Below, piece after piece: positions 8,734 to 15,513 of a stretch of DNA of 64,000 bases; within the stretch, counting starts at the first letter, position 1; every line of letters starts with the position of its first letter. The translations under genes were made by a program, and so were the position numbers. The notes under the pieces are model-generated. The model worked only from the letters and a program-made list of their open reading frames with translations. It was not told the DNA's origin and ran no database searches. The stretch comes from CAYNKA01 sp964397655 (GTDB lineage: Bacteria > Spirochaetota > Spirochaetia > DTKZ01): contig CAYNKA010000001.1 of the NCBI GenBank assembly GCA_964397655.1, forward strand, positions 248,001 through 312,000. The letters are read 5' to 3'.

Positions 8734-9291
8734 TCAATAAGCCGTCTCACCGAAGACTTCTTTCATCAATCGTTTGATTTCCTGTAGGAGACTCGTATCC
8801 TTTAATTCAGATCGTTTCCCATATTCCTCAAGCAATGAACGATAATACCAGAATTGTTCTTTTTTGCCTCGCTTGAAATTCTTCCAGATATCTTCTCCCT
8901 GAAGCTGCTTGTCTTTGGATAAGGCGAAAAGATTATGATATTTGTCGGCCGCGGAAATCATCAGAATTTCCAGAGGCTCATGCTGCAAGTTTTCAATATA
9001 GTTCTTCTTCCTGATTTCCCATTCCGGTATGGATTTGTCCTCTGTAACGCCAAGCACAAGCTTCGCGACGTTGCTTCCGAATTTATCCTCAATCTCATTA
9101 AATCGCAATTGCGTATCTTCGATGGAATCATGAAGGATGCCGGCAATGATCACATCTTCTGAGCAGTTCAATTCTTGAAGAATCATCCCGACCGCAAGAG
9201 GATGGGAGATATACGGGATCTTGCTTACTTTCCGCTTTTGCTCCTGATGGGCTGAGGCTGCCAGTTCTATTGCTTCAATAATCCTTTTCAT
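8734..9291 (-). CDS. HD-domain hydrolase related to SpoT/MESH1 (ppGpp hydrolase-like)
   Basis: A single-domain HD phosphohydrolase of 185 residues. The metal-binding pattern of the SpoT hydrolase family is visible: H in ISHPLAV (about 30), HDSIED (about 54-59) and a later D in AADKYHNL (about 113). Stand-alone members of this type hydrolyse (p)ppGpp or related nucleotides; whether this one does is inference. It is transcribed against the RM operon and is clearly more AT-rich than its neighbours, suggesting separate acquisition. A defence or alarmone-control role fits the island, but no partner synthetase is present. Confidence 0.75.
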   Translation of the reverse strand: MKRIIEAIELAASAHQEQKRKVSKIPYISHPLAVGMILQELNCSEDVIIAGILHDSIEDTQLRFNEIEDKFGSNVAKLVLGVTEDKSIPEWEIRKKNYIENLQHEPLEILMISAADKYHNLFALSKDKQLQGEDIWKNFKRGKKEQFWYYRSLLEEYGKRSELKDTSLLQEIKRLMKEVFGETAY

Positions 9292-9532
9292 TCATTCCCC
9301 AGAGTGAAAATAATGATTACTCCATTCCAATGAAAATTTTCATCCGCTATAACGAGATATTTCTTCATAGGTTTTCTTTCTGCACTAATTGTAGTGTACG
9401 TCATCTTTCATTTCAATTTCTAATTCTGCAAATAGTTATCCCGGAAAAGCGAAAACCGTGCCAAAGGGATAGAAACGGAACCGAGTAGAACTACCTAAGC
9501 AGGCAGACCGAAGGCAAACGGAAAATGACGCC

Positions 9533-9862
9533 ATGAAAAGAAGACAGCAAGAACTTCCACGGCTCGATAGGCAGGAAAAGAGCATCGATGACTTCTTGCG
9601 GTACGAGGAGGAAGCCGCGGAGGATTACCTCGAGTACGCGAGGCTGACCGGGAGACGCATCCCTGAGGCGATAGGAACCGTGAGCGCCTTCCTCAAGGAG
9701 AAACGCTATCTCGACTACCCCGAAGACCTCGCGAAGCTTACGGAAGCCCACCGAGCCTTCTTCCGGGAAGCGCCGAACCTAACCAGGGAAACCATCGCGG
9801 AAGCAACGGAATTTCGCTACGAGCTCTACCGGAAGATAATGACGGAAGGAGCCTTGCCGTGA
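9533..9862 (+). CDS. small hypothetical protein coupled to the P4-type helicase
   Basis: A 109-residue, highly charged and probably all-helical protein with no family I recognise. It overlaps the helicase gene by four bases (GTGA), so the two are translated together and probably work together in replication of the mobile element. There is no strong Shine-Dalgarno sequence before its ATG. Confidence 0.6.
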   Translation: MKRRQQELPRLDRQEKSIDDFLRYEEEAAEDYLEYARLTGRRIPEAIGTVSAFLKEKRYLDYPEDLAKLTEAHRAFFREAPNLTRETIAEATEFRYELYRKIMTEGALP

Positions 9863-11244
9863 GCGAAAACCAGGACGCGGCCTTGTACCTTCGGGCTTCC
9901 CAGCTCGCGAAGGGGGAACTCCAGTACACCGACATGGTGAACGCGGAGAAGTTCCTCCTGGACCACGGGGACTCGATCCGCTACTGTGCCCTGTGGAAGA
10001 AGTGGCTCGTCTGGGACGGAAGGCGGTGGAAGATCGACGACAGCAGCAGGATCTACGGGAAGGTGAAGGAGACCATCCGGAAGATGTACCTCGACGCCGC
10101 GGGAGTCGCCGACATCCGGGACAGGCTCGAGATGGAAAAACATGCCCAGAAATGCGAGTCGAACAGGCGCATGAAGAACCTCCTCGAGATCGCGAGTTGG
10201 GAGAAGGACGCGCAGGTGCATCCGGACGAACTCGACCGGAACGACTTCCTCCTCAACTGTGGGAACGGGACGATAGACCTGAAGACGGGAAAGCTGAAGC
10301 CCCACGAACGGAGCGACTTCATCACGAAGCTGGCGAACACCGATTACAAGAAAGAGGCCGCCTGCCCGACCTGGAAACGCTTCCTCAAGGAAATAATGAA
10401 GGGAAACGACGGCCTCGTCGACTTCCTCCGGAAGGCGACAGGCTGGGCGCTCACGGGGGACACGAGCGAGCAGACCCTCTTCATCCTCTACGGCTCCGGG
10501 GCGAACGGGAAGAGCACCTTCCTCGGTACCCTCCTCGACCTCCTCGGGGATTACGCGATGCCGACACCGACCGACACGTTCATGAGGCGGACGAACGACC
10601 AGATATCGAACGACATCGCGAGGCTCAGGGGGACGAGGCTCGTGACCACGATCGAGGCGGAACAGGGGAAGCGACTCTCGGAACCCCTCATCAAGCAGAT
10701 CACCGGGAACGACAGGATGACGGCCCGCTTCCTCTACGGCGAGTTCTTCGACTTCCAGCCGACCTTCAAGATCTTCATGGCGACGAACCACAGGCCCGTG
10801 ATCCGAGGAACCGACCACGCCATGTGGAGGAGGATCAAGCTCATCCCCTTCACCGTGACGATCCCCGAGGAGAAGCAGGACAAGGGCCTGGCCGAGAAGC
10901 TGAAGAAGGAATACCCGGGGATCCTCTCCTGCCTCATCGATGGCTGCCTCGCCTGGAGGAAGGAAGGGCTAGGGATGCCGCCTGAAGTGAAGGAGGCGAC
11001 GGAGAGCTACCGGAACGACATGGACGTGATCGGTACCTTCCTCAAGGAGCGCTGCTTTCGCGAAGAGAAGGGCCTTCGGGTCCAGTCGCGGGAACTCTTC
11101 AAGGCCTACCAGGCCTGGTGCGAGGAGAACAACGAACGGGCGGGAAGCGAACGGCTCCTCGCGCTCAGGCTCCAGGAGCTGGGAATCGAAAAGGTGCGGT
11201 ACAGCGACGCCAGGTACTGGGTGGGGCTGAGACTGAAGGAGTGA
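9859..11244 (+). CDS. phage/plasmid P4-family (D5-type) SF3 helicase
   Basis: A 461-residue protein with a D5_N-like region (about 40-190) and a superfamily 3 helicase core: Walker A GSGANGKST (about 212-220), an acidic B segment (TTIEAEQGK, about 260) and motif C ending in MATNHRP (about 310). The C-terminal winged-helix-like part (about 370-461) fits the family. No primase active site (Toprim or archaeo-eukaryotic type) is visible, so it is probably the helicase half only. Such proteins initiate replication of phages, satellites and integrated plasmids. The GTG start overlaps the preceding small gene. Confidence 0.88.
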   Translation: MSENQDAALYLRASQLAKGELQYTDMVNAEKFLLDHGDSIRYCALWKKWLVWDGRRWKIDDSSRIYGKVKETIRKMYLDAAGVADIRDRLEMEKHAQKCESNRRMKNLLEIASWEKDAQVHPDELDRNDFLLNCGNGTIDLKTGKLKPHERSDFITKLANTDYKKEAACPTWKRFLKEIMKGNDGLVDFLRKATGWALTGDTSEQTLFILYGSGANGKSTFLGTLLDLLGDYAMPTPTDTFMRRTNDQISNDIARLRGTRLVTTIEAEQGKRLSEPLIKQITGNDRMTARFLYGEFFDFQPTFKIFMATNHRPVIRGTDHAMWRRIKLIPFTVTIPEEKQDKGLAEKLKKEYPGILSCLIDGCLAWRKEGLGMPPEVKEATESYRNDMDVIGTFLKERCFREEKGLRVQSRELFKAYQAWCEENNERAGSERLLALRLQELGIEKVRYSDARYWVGLRLKE

Positions 11245-11260
11245 GGCTCTGAAGTAAGCC

Positions 11261-11566
11261 CTAAACCCCGACCGCGGTCGCGTCCAGTCTGCGGATCGCC
11301 TTGAGTTCGCCTTCGAGAGCGCCCCGCTCCTCCCGGAGATCGTATTCGTTCTGGAGCCCGAGCCAGAACTCCGCGGAATTCCCGAAGAACCGGGATAACC
11401 GGAGGGCCGTATCCACGGTGATCTTTCTCCGGCCCTTCAGGATCTGGGAAATCCTCGTCGCGGGAATATGCGTTTCCTTGGAGAGCCGATAAGCGCTGAT
11501 ATTGAAGGGCTTAAGAAACTCTTCCTCGAGAATCTCGCCGGGCGTTATATTCGGAATCTTTTTCAT
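11261..11566 (-). CDS. higA: HigA-family antitoxin (Xre-type)
   Basis: A 101-residue helix-turn-helix protein of the HigA addiction-module type (TPGEILEEEFLKPF at the start, then ISAYRLSKETHIPATRISQIL as the DNA-binding helices, and FFGNSAEFWLGLQ). It follows the toxin gene on the same strand with a 9-base gap, the toxin-first order typical of higBA. It should neutralise HigB and repress the operon. Confidence 0.9.
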   Translation of the reverse strand: MKKIPNITPGEILEEEFLKPFNISAYRLSKETHIPATRISQILKGRRKITVDTALRLSRFFGNSAEFWLGLQNEYDLREERGALEGELKAIRRLDATAVGV

Positions 11567-11575
11567 CGTGAGCTC

Positions 11576-11857
11576 CTAATGATAATCGGTGATTTCCACA
11601 TCGAAGGCGTTGCCGCTGTCCCAGCGGAAACAGACACGGTACTGATCGTTCACCCTTATGCTGTAACTACCGACACGGTCACCTTTCAGCTTCTCAAGAT
11701 GATTCGACGGAGGACAGCGGAGGTCTTCAAGGGAAACCGAGCGGCTCAGCAGGATAAGTTTTCTCAGCATGAGGCGCTGTAAAGCCGGCGGGAATTTCCT
11801 GGAGAACTCCTGGTTCCAGATCCGCTCCGTTTCCCTGCATTTGAAAGTCACCAGCAT
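11576..11857 (-). CDS. higB: HigB/RelE-family toxin
   Basis: A 93-residue RelE-fold mRNA interferase. The core VTFKCRETERIWN start, a central PPSNHLEKLKG segment and the C-terminal SIRVNDQYRVCFRW block are typical of HigB. I chose the ATG that gives the family start and has AAGGA just before it. A longer frame from a TTG at 11893 adds 12 residues unlike the family. Upstream of higA, same strand. Confidence 0.88.
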   Translation of the reverse strand: MLVTFKCRETERIWNQEFSRKFPPALQRLMLRKLILLSRSVSLEDLRCPPSNHLEKLKGDRVGSYSIRVNDQYRVCFRWDSGNAFDVEITDYH

Positions 11858-11893
11858 TTCCTTAACAATAACGCCTCGCGTTAATAACGTCAA

Positions 11894-12239
11894 GGATTAT
11901 GAGCAGGCCGATGTCCCGCGCCCCCGCCGGCGAGAGGCGTGAAGCGCTGAGCGACATGAAGCGGTACCCGAAGAAGATATCGGGAATGGTACTGAGGCAG
12001 CCTGAGTTCTTCGCTCTTCTAGAATTCTCCTTCTTTGTCGCTTATGTATTCGCGAAAAGAGAAAATAGAATAGAGATGAAAACATAAAGAAATTAACAGA
12101 ATAAAGCGTCACTATTCGTTGTACGAACTTCAAGCGGCACTTAGAAACTGAAGATAGGGAAAAGTATTATAAATCGGCTCTTTGAAGAAAACCATTCGGC
12201 GCGCTCCCCGAGGAGTTTTCAGAAAAGCTAAAAAAAATC
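11894..12239. other. intergenic stretch, no gene supported
   Basis: Between higB and the GC-rich region. A 62-codon frame on the plus strand (11899-12087) has no Shine-Dalgarno sequence or recognisable domain. The second half becomes AT-rich and could hold a promoter for what follows, but no convincing -35/-10 pair stands out. Confidence 0.4.
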
Positions 12240-12369
12240 GGTGGAGCCCTCCAAGCCCGGCCCCGCGGGAAGGGTGCGACTCCGGGAGCCTCCTTCCCGC
12301 GGGGTGCCGGTGGAGCGGGCCTTGCTTTTCGAGGAAGGGGCCCGGCCCGGGATCCGATGAATACCAGGT

Positions 12370-12404
12370 GCCCGAGGGACTCCGCCTTGCGGAGGCCTTC
12401 GGGC
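12370..12404 (+). other. hairpin with 15 of 16 pairs and a 3-base loop
   Basis: Arms 12370-12385 and 12389-12404 pair except for one A/G mismatch, with one G-T wobble. There is no T-run after it, so it does not look like a terminator. Confidence 0.6.
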
Positions 12405-12482
12405 GTGACAGCGAGAAAACGCCTGTGGCAGGCGACAGTCCAGAGAAGAAGCTTCCTGGAAGCACATCCGATGAAGTGCCCC

Positions 12483-12521
12483 CCGGCAGGCGGGATCCGC
12501 GAAGCGGTGCCCGCCTGCCGG
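12483..12521 (+). other. perfect 12-bp hairpin with an inner 4-bp stem
   Basis: Outer arms 12483-12494 and 12510-12521 (ccggcaggcggg and its complement) enclose an inner ccgc-gaa-gcgg hairpin. No T-run follows. Confidence 0.6.
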
Positions 12522-12723
12522 CTGCCGTGAATAGGCCTCCGGCGCATCCGGGAACGCTCGCTTCCGGATGTCCGAAAAACGAATCGAGAGACGCATACTC
12601 CGGGCATCCGGGAAGCGCACCTGAAAGACGAACCAAGCCGCGCCGGCCTCCTTCCGAGCGCCGCTCCGCGTCTCCATTTGAAGATGCAGGACCCAAGGCG
12701 GGAACCTGGATGTTCACTACGAC

Positions 12724-12769
12724 CCTGCCGCGTACTGGCAACAGGACGTTGCCGTTAGAGCGCGGCAGG
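12724..12769 (+). other. nested hairpin: 9-bp outer and 6-bp inner stem
   Basis: Outer arms cctgccgcg / cgcggcagg (12724-12732, 12761-12769) and inner ggcaac / gttgcc (12737-12742, 12748-12753), both perfect, separated by unequal internal-loop strands. This layout is typical of a folded RNA rather than chance. Confidence 0.6.
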
Positions 12770-12913
12770 TGGGGACGAGCCCGCCTTGGGGAAAACGGTC
12801 CGCCGACTGAAGCCGGGAAGAAGCGGGACGCGGAGTTTGCCGGTGAGTGGGAAAGAGCAGGGAGAAACCGGGATGCGGGCGGCGAACCCTGAGGGTAAGC
12901 GAGGAAGGAGGTG

Positions 12914-12981
12914 AACGGAATCGCACATTATCGGGCGGAGCGAACAGTTGCGGAGCAACTGCCGATAATGTGGATTCCGTT
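12914..12981 (+). repeat. 68-nt imperfect palindrome with one bulged G
   Basis: Arms aacggaatc / gattccgtt and cacattatcgg / ccgataatgtg stack into 20 pairs with a single extra G at 12923. An inner cagttg / caactg hairpin tops it. This is the longest inverted repeat I see in the window. It is unlike a terminator (no T-run) and not a canonical integron attC site. Confidence 0.7.
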
Positions 12982-13178
12982 TAGGCGCGGCAGACTCAGG
13001 CAAATCCAAGGAGGGAAAGAAGGCTGTGCGCTTCCAGGTGGCCGGTTCGAGGAAGGCCGTTTTTCGGAATCCCGGAAGCGTCCCCACGGAACGACCCGCG
13101 CCGGAGAAACGACGAAGGGACAAGGCCGCCGGTTCCGAGCGGAGCGAAGAACGGGCGGCGGAAATGGAGTGGGCAACA

Positions 13179-14309
13179 TCATGCATCCCGGACGTTTCGG
13201 ACGAGTTTATCGTTCAGAACCTTTCTAGCGGTTTCAAGTTTGATCACTTCGTAATGGCCGCTGTAGCGCTCGAAGACTCGCATCGATTTATGACGGGTCA
13301 ATTTCGATGCAAGGAAGGAATTGAGACCCGCGGCCTGGGAGAAGGCAGCGAAGAAATGCCTAAGGCCGTGAAGACAGAGACGGCGCTCCTTGATGTCCTC
13401 ATCTGAAATGCCTACAGCATGCATGATCGTGCGGAAGGCCCGTTTCACGGTTATGATATCAGCGAACTTTTCCCGGTCAGCTTCGTTGTAGATGACGAAA
13501 TCCTCTTTCCCTCGAAACGGTGATTCTTTTCGTAACTCCTTGAGGACATCAGATAGAGGTTCCGCGATGACAACCTTGCCGAAGGAATCGTCTTTCGGGT
13601 TCTTTTCCTCGTGTTCGACGATGTTCTTTTTGATATCGAGGTAATTGTAATCAAACACGACATGCTTCCAGCGAAGACCGAGGATTTCGCCGCGCCTGAG
13701 GCCGGCAAGAGCACCGAGAAGCACCACGGCCTTCGCGCGATACTTTTCGGGCTCAAGGTCGATGATTCTCAGGAGTTCTTCGATGGTGAGAATGCCTTTT
13801 TTTCGGGCATAGAATTTGGGCTTCTGAACTCCACGGGCGACTTCGGTTTCGATGAAACCCTGATAAAAGGCGAAGTTTAACGGTACGGTGATAGACTGCA
13901 GGGCTTGCTGCACAACTCGAGGGGATAAGCCTTTTTTCATACTGAGGAAGACGACAAAGCGATTCAAGTGAAATTTCTTTATCTTACTGAGCCTGAGTCC
14001 ATGGAAATCCGGAAAATCCTTTGCGTACCGGGTAAAGAGATTCAAGTTCTGACGACGATAGACTTTGGAAATTTGGGTTTTTGTTTTCGTCCAGTGCTCT
14101 TCGACATAATCGCAGAGGAAAGGATCTTCGGAGAGTTTCCTAAACTCCCCTGCTTTCAGCATCCTGTGGGCTTCGACCGCGGCGGCATGGGCGTTTTTCG
14201 TTTTTGTTGATTTAGCGGATGCGAAACGCCTGAGCTCTTCATTCCAAATCCGGGCATAATAGACGCCGTTTCTGCGGTAGAGAGAGAATTCCTGGTGTTT
14301 TCCTGCCAT
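13179..14309 (-). CDS. tyrosine recombinase / integrase of the island
   Basis: A 376-residue phage-type integrase. An N-terminal arm-binding region and a SAM-like core-binding domain (about 60-165) precede the catalytic domain. Catalytic residues visible are R in LAGLRRGE (about 204), HGLRH (about 316-320), a second R/H in LTRHKS and the nucleophile Y in FERYSGH (about 349). GGGAGGT precedes the ATG. The gene starts 138 bases from the 3' end of a tRNA-Val gene, the usual place for an integrase whose attachment site is that tRNA, and it should mobilise the DNA to its left. Confidence 0.93.
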   Translation of the reverse strand: MAGKHQEFSLYRRNGVYYARIWNEELRRFASAKSTKTKNAHAAAVEAHRMLKAGEFRKLSEDPFLCDYVEEHWTKTKTQISKVYRRQNLNLFTRYAKDFPDFHGLRLSKIKKFHLNRFVVFLSMKKGLSPRVVQQALQSITVPLNFAFYQGFIETEVARGVQKPKFYARKKGILTIEELLRIIDLEPEKYRAKAVVLLGALAGLRRGEILGLRWKHVVFDYNYLDIKKNIVEHEEKNPKDDSFGKVVIAEPLSDVLKELRKESPFRGKEDFVIYNEADREKFADIITVKRAFRTIMHAVGISDEDIKERRLCLHGLRHFFAAFSQAAGLNSFLASKLTRHKSMRVFERYSGHYEVIKLETARKVLNDKLVRNVRDA

Positions 14310-14361
14310 TCGAGACCTCCCTGGAGAAAGGATTCGTCTCCGAACTGCAAGAAAAAGGATC

Positions 14362-14389
14362 TTGCTACAATTTTGCTGTTTTGTAGCAA
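14362..14389. repeat. 9-bp inverted repeat upstream of the integrase
   Basis: ttgctacaa (14362-14370) and ttgtagcaa (14381-14389) are perfect inverted copies separated by 10 bases, between the tRNA terminator and the integrase start. It could be an operator, a second terminator stem or an integrase arm site. Confidence 0.5.
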
Positions 14390-14413
14390 AAACAGCCCCT
14401 TTTCAGGGGCTGT
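14388..14413 (-). terminator. rho-independent terminator of the tRNA-Val gene
   Basis: On the minus strand, a perfect 9-bp stem (acagcccct with a gaaa loop) is followed by five T. It lies 34 bases after the tRNA 3' end and should separate tRNA transcription from the integrase. Confidence 0.75.
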
Positions 14414-14446
14414 GATCTTTACGTAATCCCTTACGTAGTAGTTATG

Positions 14447-14520
14447 TGGGCGATAGTGGACTCGAACCACCGACCCCCTGCGTGTCGAGCAGGTGCTCTA
14501 ACCAGCTGAGCTAACCGCCC
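14447..14520 (-). tRNA. tRNA-Val (anticodon GAC)
   Basis: A full cloverleaf on the minus strand: 7-bp acceptor (GGGCGGT / ATCGCCC, one G-U), D-arm GCTC/GAGC, anticodon stem CCTGC/GCAGG, T-arm GGTGG/CCACT with TTCGAGT loop, and discriminator A. The loop TCGACAC puts GAC at 34-36, which reads valine codons. Position 33 is C instead of the near-universal U. CCA is not encoded (CAT follows). It lies 26 bases after cheY and next to the integrase. Confidence 0.85.
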
Positions 14521-14540
14521 AAATCGAAACTTGCGGGATA

Positions 14541-14569
14541 CTTATATCATTTTTTCAAGGACATGACAA
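14541..14569 (-). promoter_or_regulatory. putative tRNA-Val promoter overlapping the 3' end of cheY
   Basis: On the minus strand, TTGTCA (14564-14569) and TATAAG (14541-14546) are spaced by 17 bases. The -35 box lies within the last codons of cheY. The expected start is about 14 bases before the mature tRNA. Without it the tRNA would depend on read-through from the che operon. Confidence 0.5.
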
Positions 14570-14984
14570 TCCTTTCGAGGACTTTTTTTCGATCGAGCGG
14601 CTTTACGATGTAATTCTTCGCTCCCAAGAGAAGCGATTTCTTAACGAGATCCTGCTTGCCGAGGGCGCTGATCATCACGATCTTGGCTTCCTTGTCGAAT
14701 TCGATGATCTTCTCGAGAGCCGTTACGCCGTCCATCTTCGGCATCGTAATGTCCATGGTCACAAGGTCGATATTGGGAAAAAGTTCCTTGTATTTCTCGA
14801 ATCCCTCCTGACCATCCGAGGCCGTAGCTACCACATCGAATCCTTCGGACGTGAGGATCTGTCCTATCTGCTTCGTGACGAACATAGAATCGTCCACTAC
14901 CAGCACCCGAAAGGGATTCCCGTCTTCCTTCAGACCTTCCGGTTTCCGTTCGTTGATATTCGGAAAATCCATCTTCGTCTTCAT
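14547..14984 (-). CDS. cheY: chemotaxis response regulator CheY
   Basis: A 145-residue single receiver domain that, when phosphorylated by CheA, binds the flagellar switch. Key residues are visible: the acidic pair in VDDSMF, phospho-acceptor D in TMDITMPKMDG, conserved S in MISALG and K in YIVKPLD. The N-terminal ~25 residues are an extension typical of spirochaete CheY. GGAGGAGG precedes the ATG. Last gene of cheA-cheW/R-cheX-cheY. Confidence 0.96.
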   Translation of the reverse strand: MKTKMDFPNINERKPEGLKEDGNPFRVLVVDDSMFVTKQIGQILTSEGFDVVATASDGQEGFEKYKELFPNIDLVTMDITMPKMDGVTALEKIIEFDKEAKIVMISALGKQDLVKKSLLLGAKNYIVKPLDRKKVLERIVMSLKK

Positions 14985-14994
14985 GCCTCCTCCA

Positions 14995-15459
14995 TTAAGC
15001 CCTTTCCCTGATAGCTACGTTGATTTCAACCTTTCCGTACGGGACCTGCATGGGAACTATCAAAGCTTCGACTTCCGACGTCGAGACTTCCATATTTTCC
15101 CCGGTAAAAATCGCCGGAGGGGTGAGATCGAACTTGAAGCCGAGATCGTGCAGTTTCGTGACCGCCTGAGCGGTAATCATATTCGCCAATTCCGTTATGG
15201 TCGCCTTGCCGAGTTCGTCGAGTTCCTTCATCTCCTCGCTGTTCATGACTGAGGCGATAGCGATCGCTGTCTCCTTCGACATGTCGAACAGAACTCGCCC
15301 CTCGACGTCTCCCGCCAAACCGACTATGGCCGCCACTCCCAAAACGGGCATGGAAGTCGATTTCAGGTACAATTCTCCTCTGGTCACGTTGCAGGACAAG
15401 ACTTCTTTCAACACGTTATATGCTGATTCTACAAAAGGATTTATGTATTCGACTCTCAT
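14995..15459 (-). CDS. cheX: CheY-P phosphatase CheX
   Basis: A 154-residue CheX that dephosphorylates CheY-P, the phosphatase used by spirochaetes in place of CheZ. The catalytic E-x-x-N is in TELANMI. I took the ATG giving MRVEYINPF because GAGGAG sits 8 bases before it; a longer frame adds 13 residues without support. It lies between the CheW-CheR-like gene and cheY in the same operon. Confidence 0.94.
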   Translation of the reverse strand: MRVEYINPFVESAYNVLKEVLSCNVTRGELYLKSTSMPVLGVAAIVGLAGDVEGRVLFDMSKETAIAIASVMNSEEMKELDELGKATITELANMITAQAVTKLHDLGFKFDLTPPAIFTGENMEVSTSEVEALIVPMQVPYGKVEINVAIRERA

Positions 15460-15513
15460 CCCGTTCACTCCTCGAATTATGAAATCCCGCCTTTGCACCG
15501 CAAAGGCCGCTGC

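Larger units (their letters stand above)
12240..13178 (+). ncRNA. candidate large structured RNA or structured DNA region
   Basis: About 940 bases, very GC-rich, between higB and the integrase. Overlapping frames exist on both strands, but none has a start signal or family resemblance, and all are Arg/Pro/Gly/Ser-rich as random GC-rich DNA gives. The region is full of strong, separate hairpins: 13 perfect pairs at 12261-12304, 15 of 16 at 12370-12404, 12 perfect at 12483-12521, 9 plus 6 at 12724-12769, and a 20-pair stem at 12914-12981. This density suggests a large ornate RNA such as the GOLLD or ROOL types known from phages and islands. Strand and family are inference; I do not recognise a conserved motif. 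Confidence 0.4.

Noticed and set aside
9826..10985. Long frames on both strands overlapping the D5-type helicase
   Set aside because: Arg/Pro/Gly/Glu-rich translations without starts or domains; the helicase frame carries all motifs.
12271..12300. Group II intron start (GTGCGAC-like)
   Set aside because: No domain V hairpin and no reverse transcriptase in the region; the motif is short enough to be chance.
12182..12892. 236-codon plus-strand frame (and overlapping minus-strand frames) in the GC-rich region
   Set aside because: No Shine-Dalgarno sequence, biased composition, frames open on both strands, and interrupted by strong hairpins; better explained as structured non-coding DNA.
12914..12981. 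Integron attC site
   Set aside because: The ends show AAC and GTT, but the flanking R boxes do not follow RYYYAAC / GTTRRRY, there is no unpaired central spacer, and the integrase lacks integron-integrase features.
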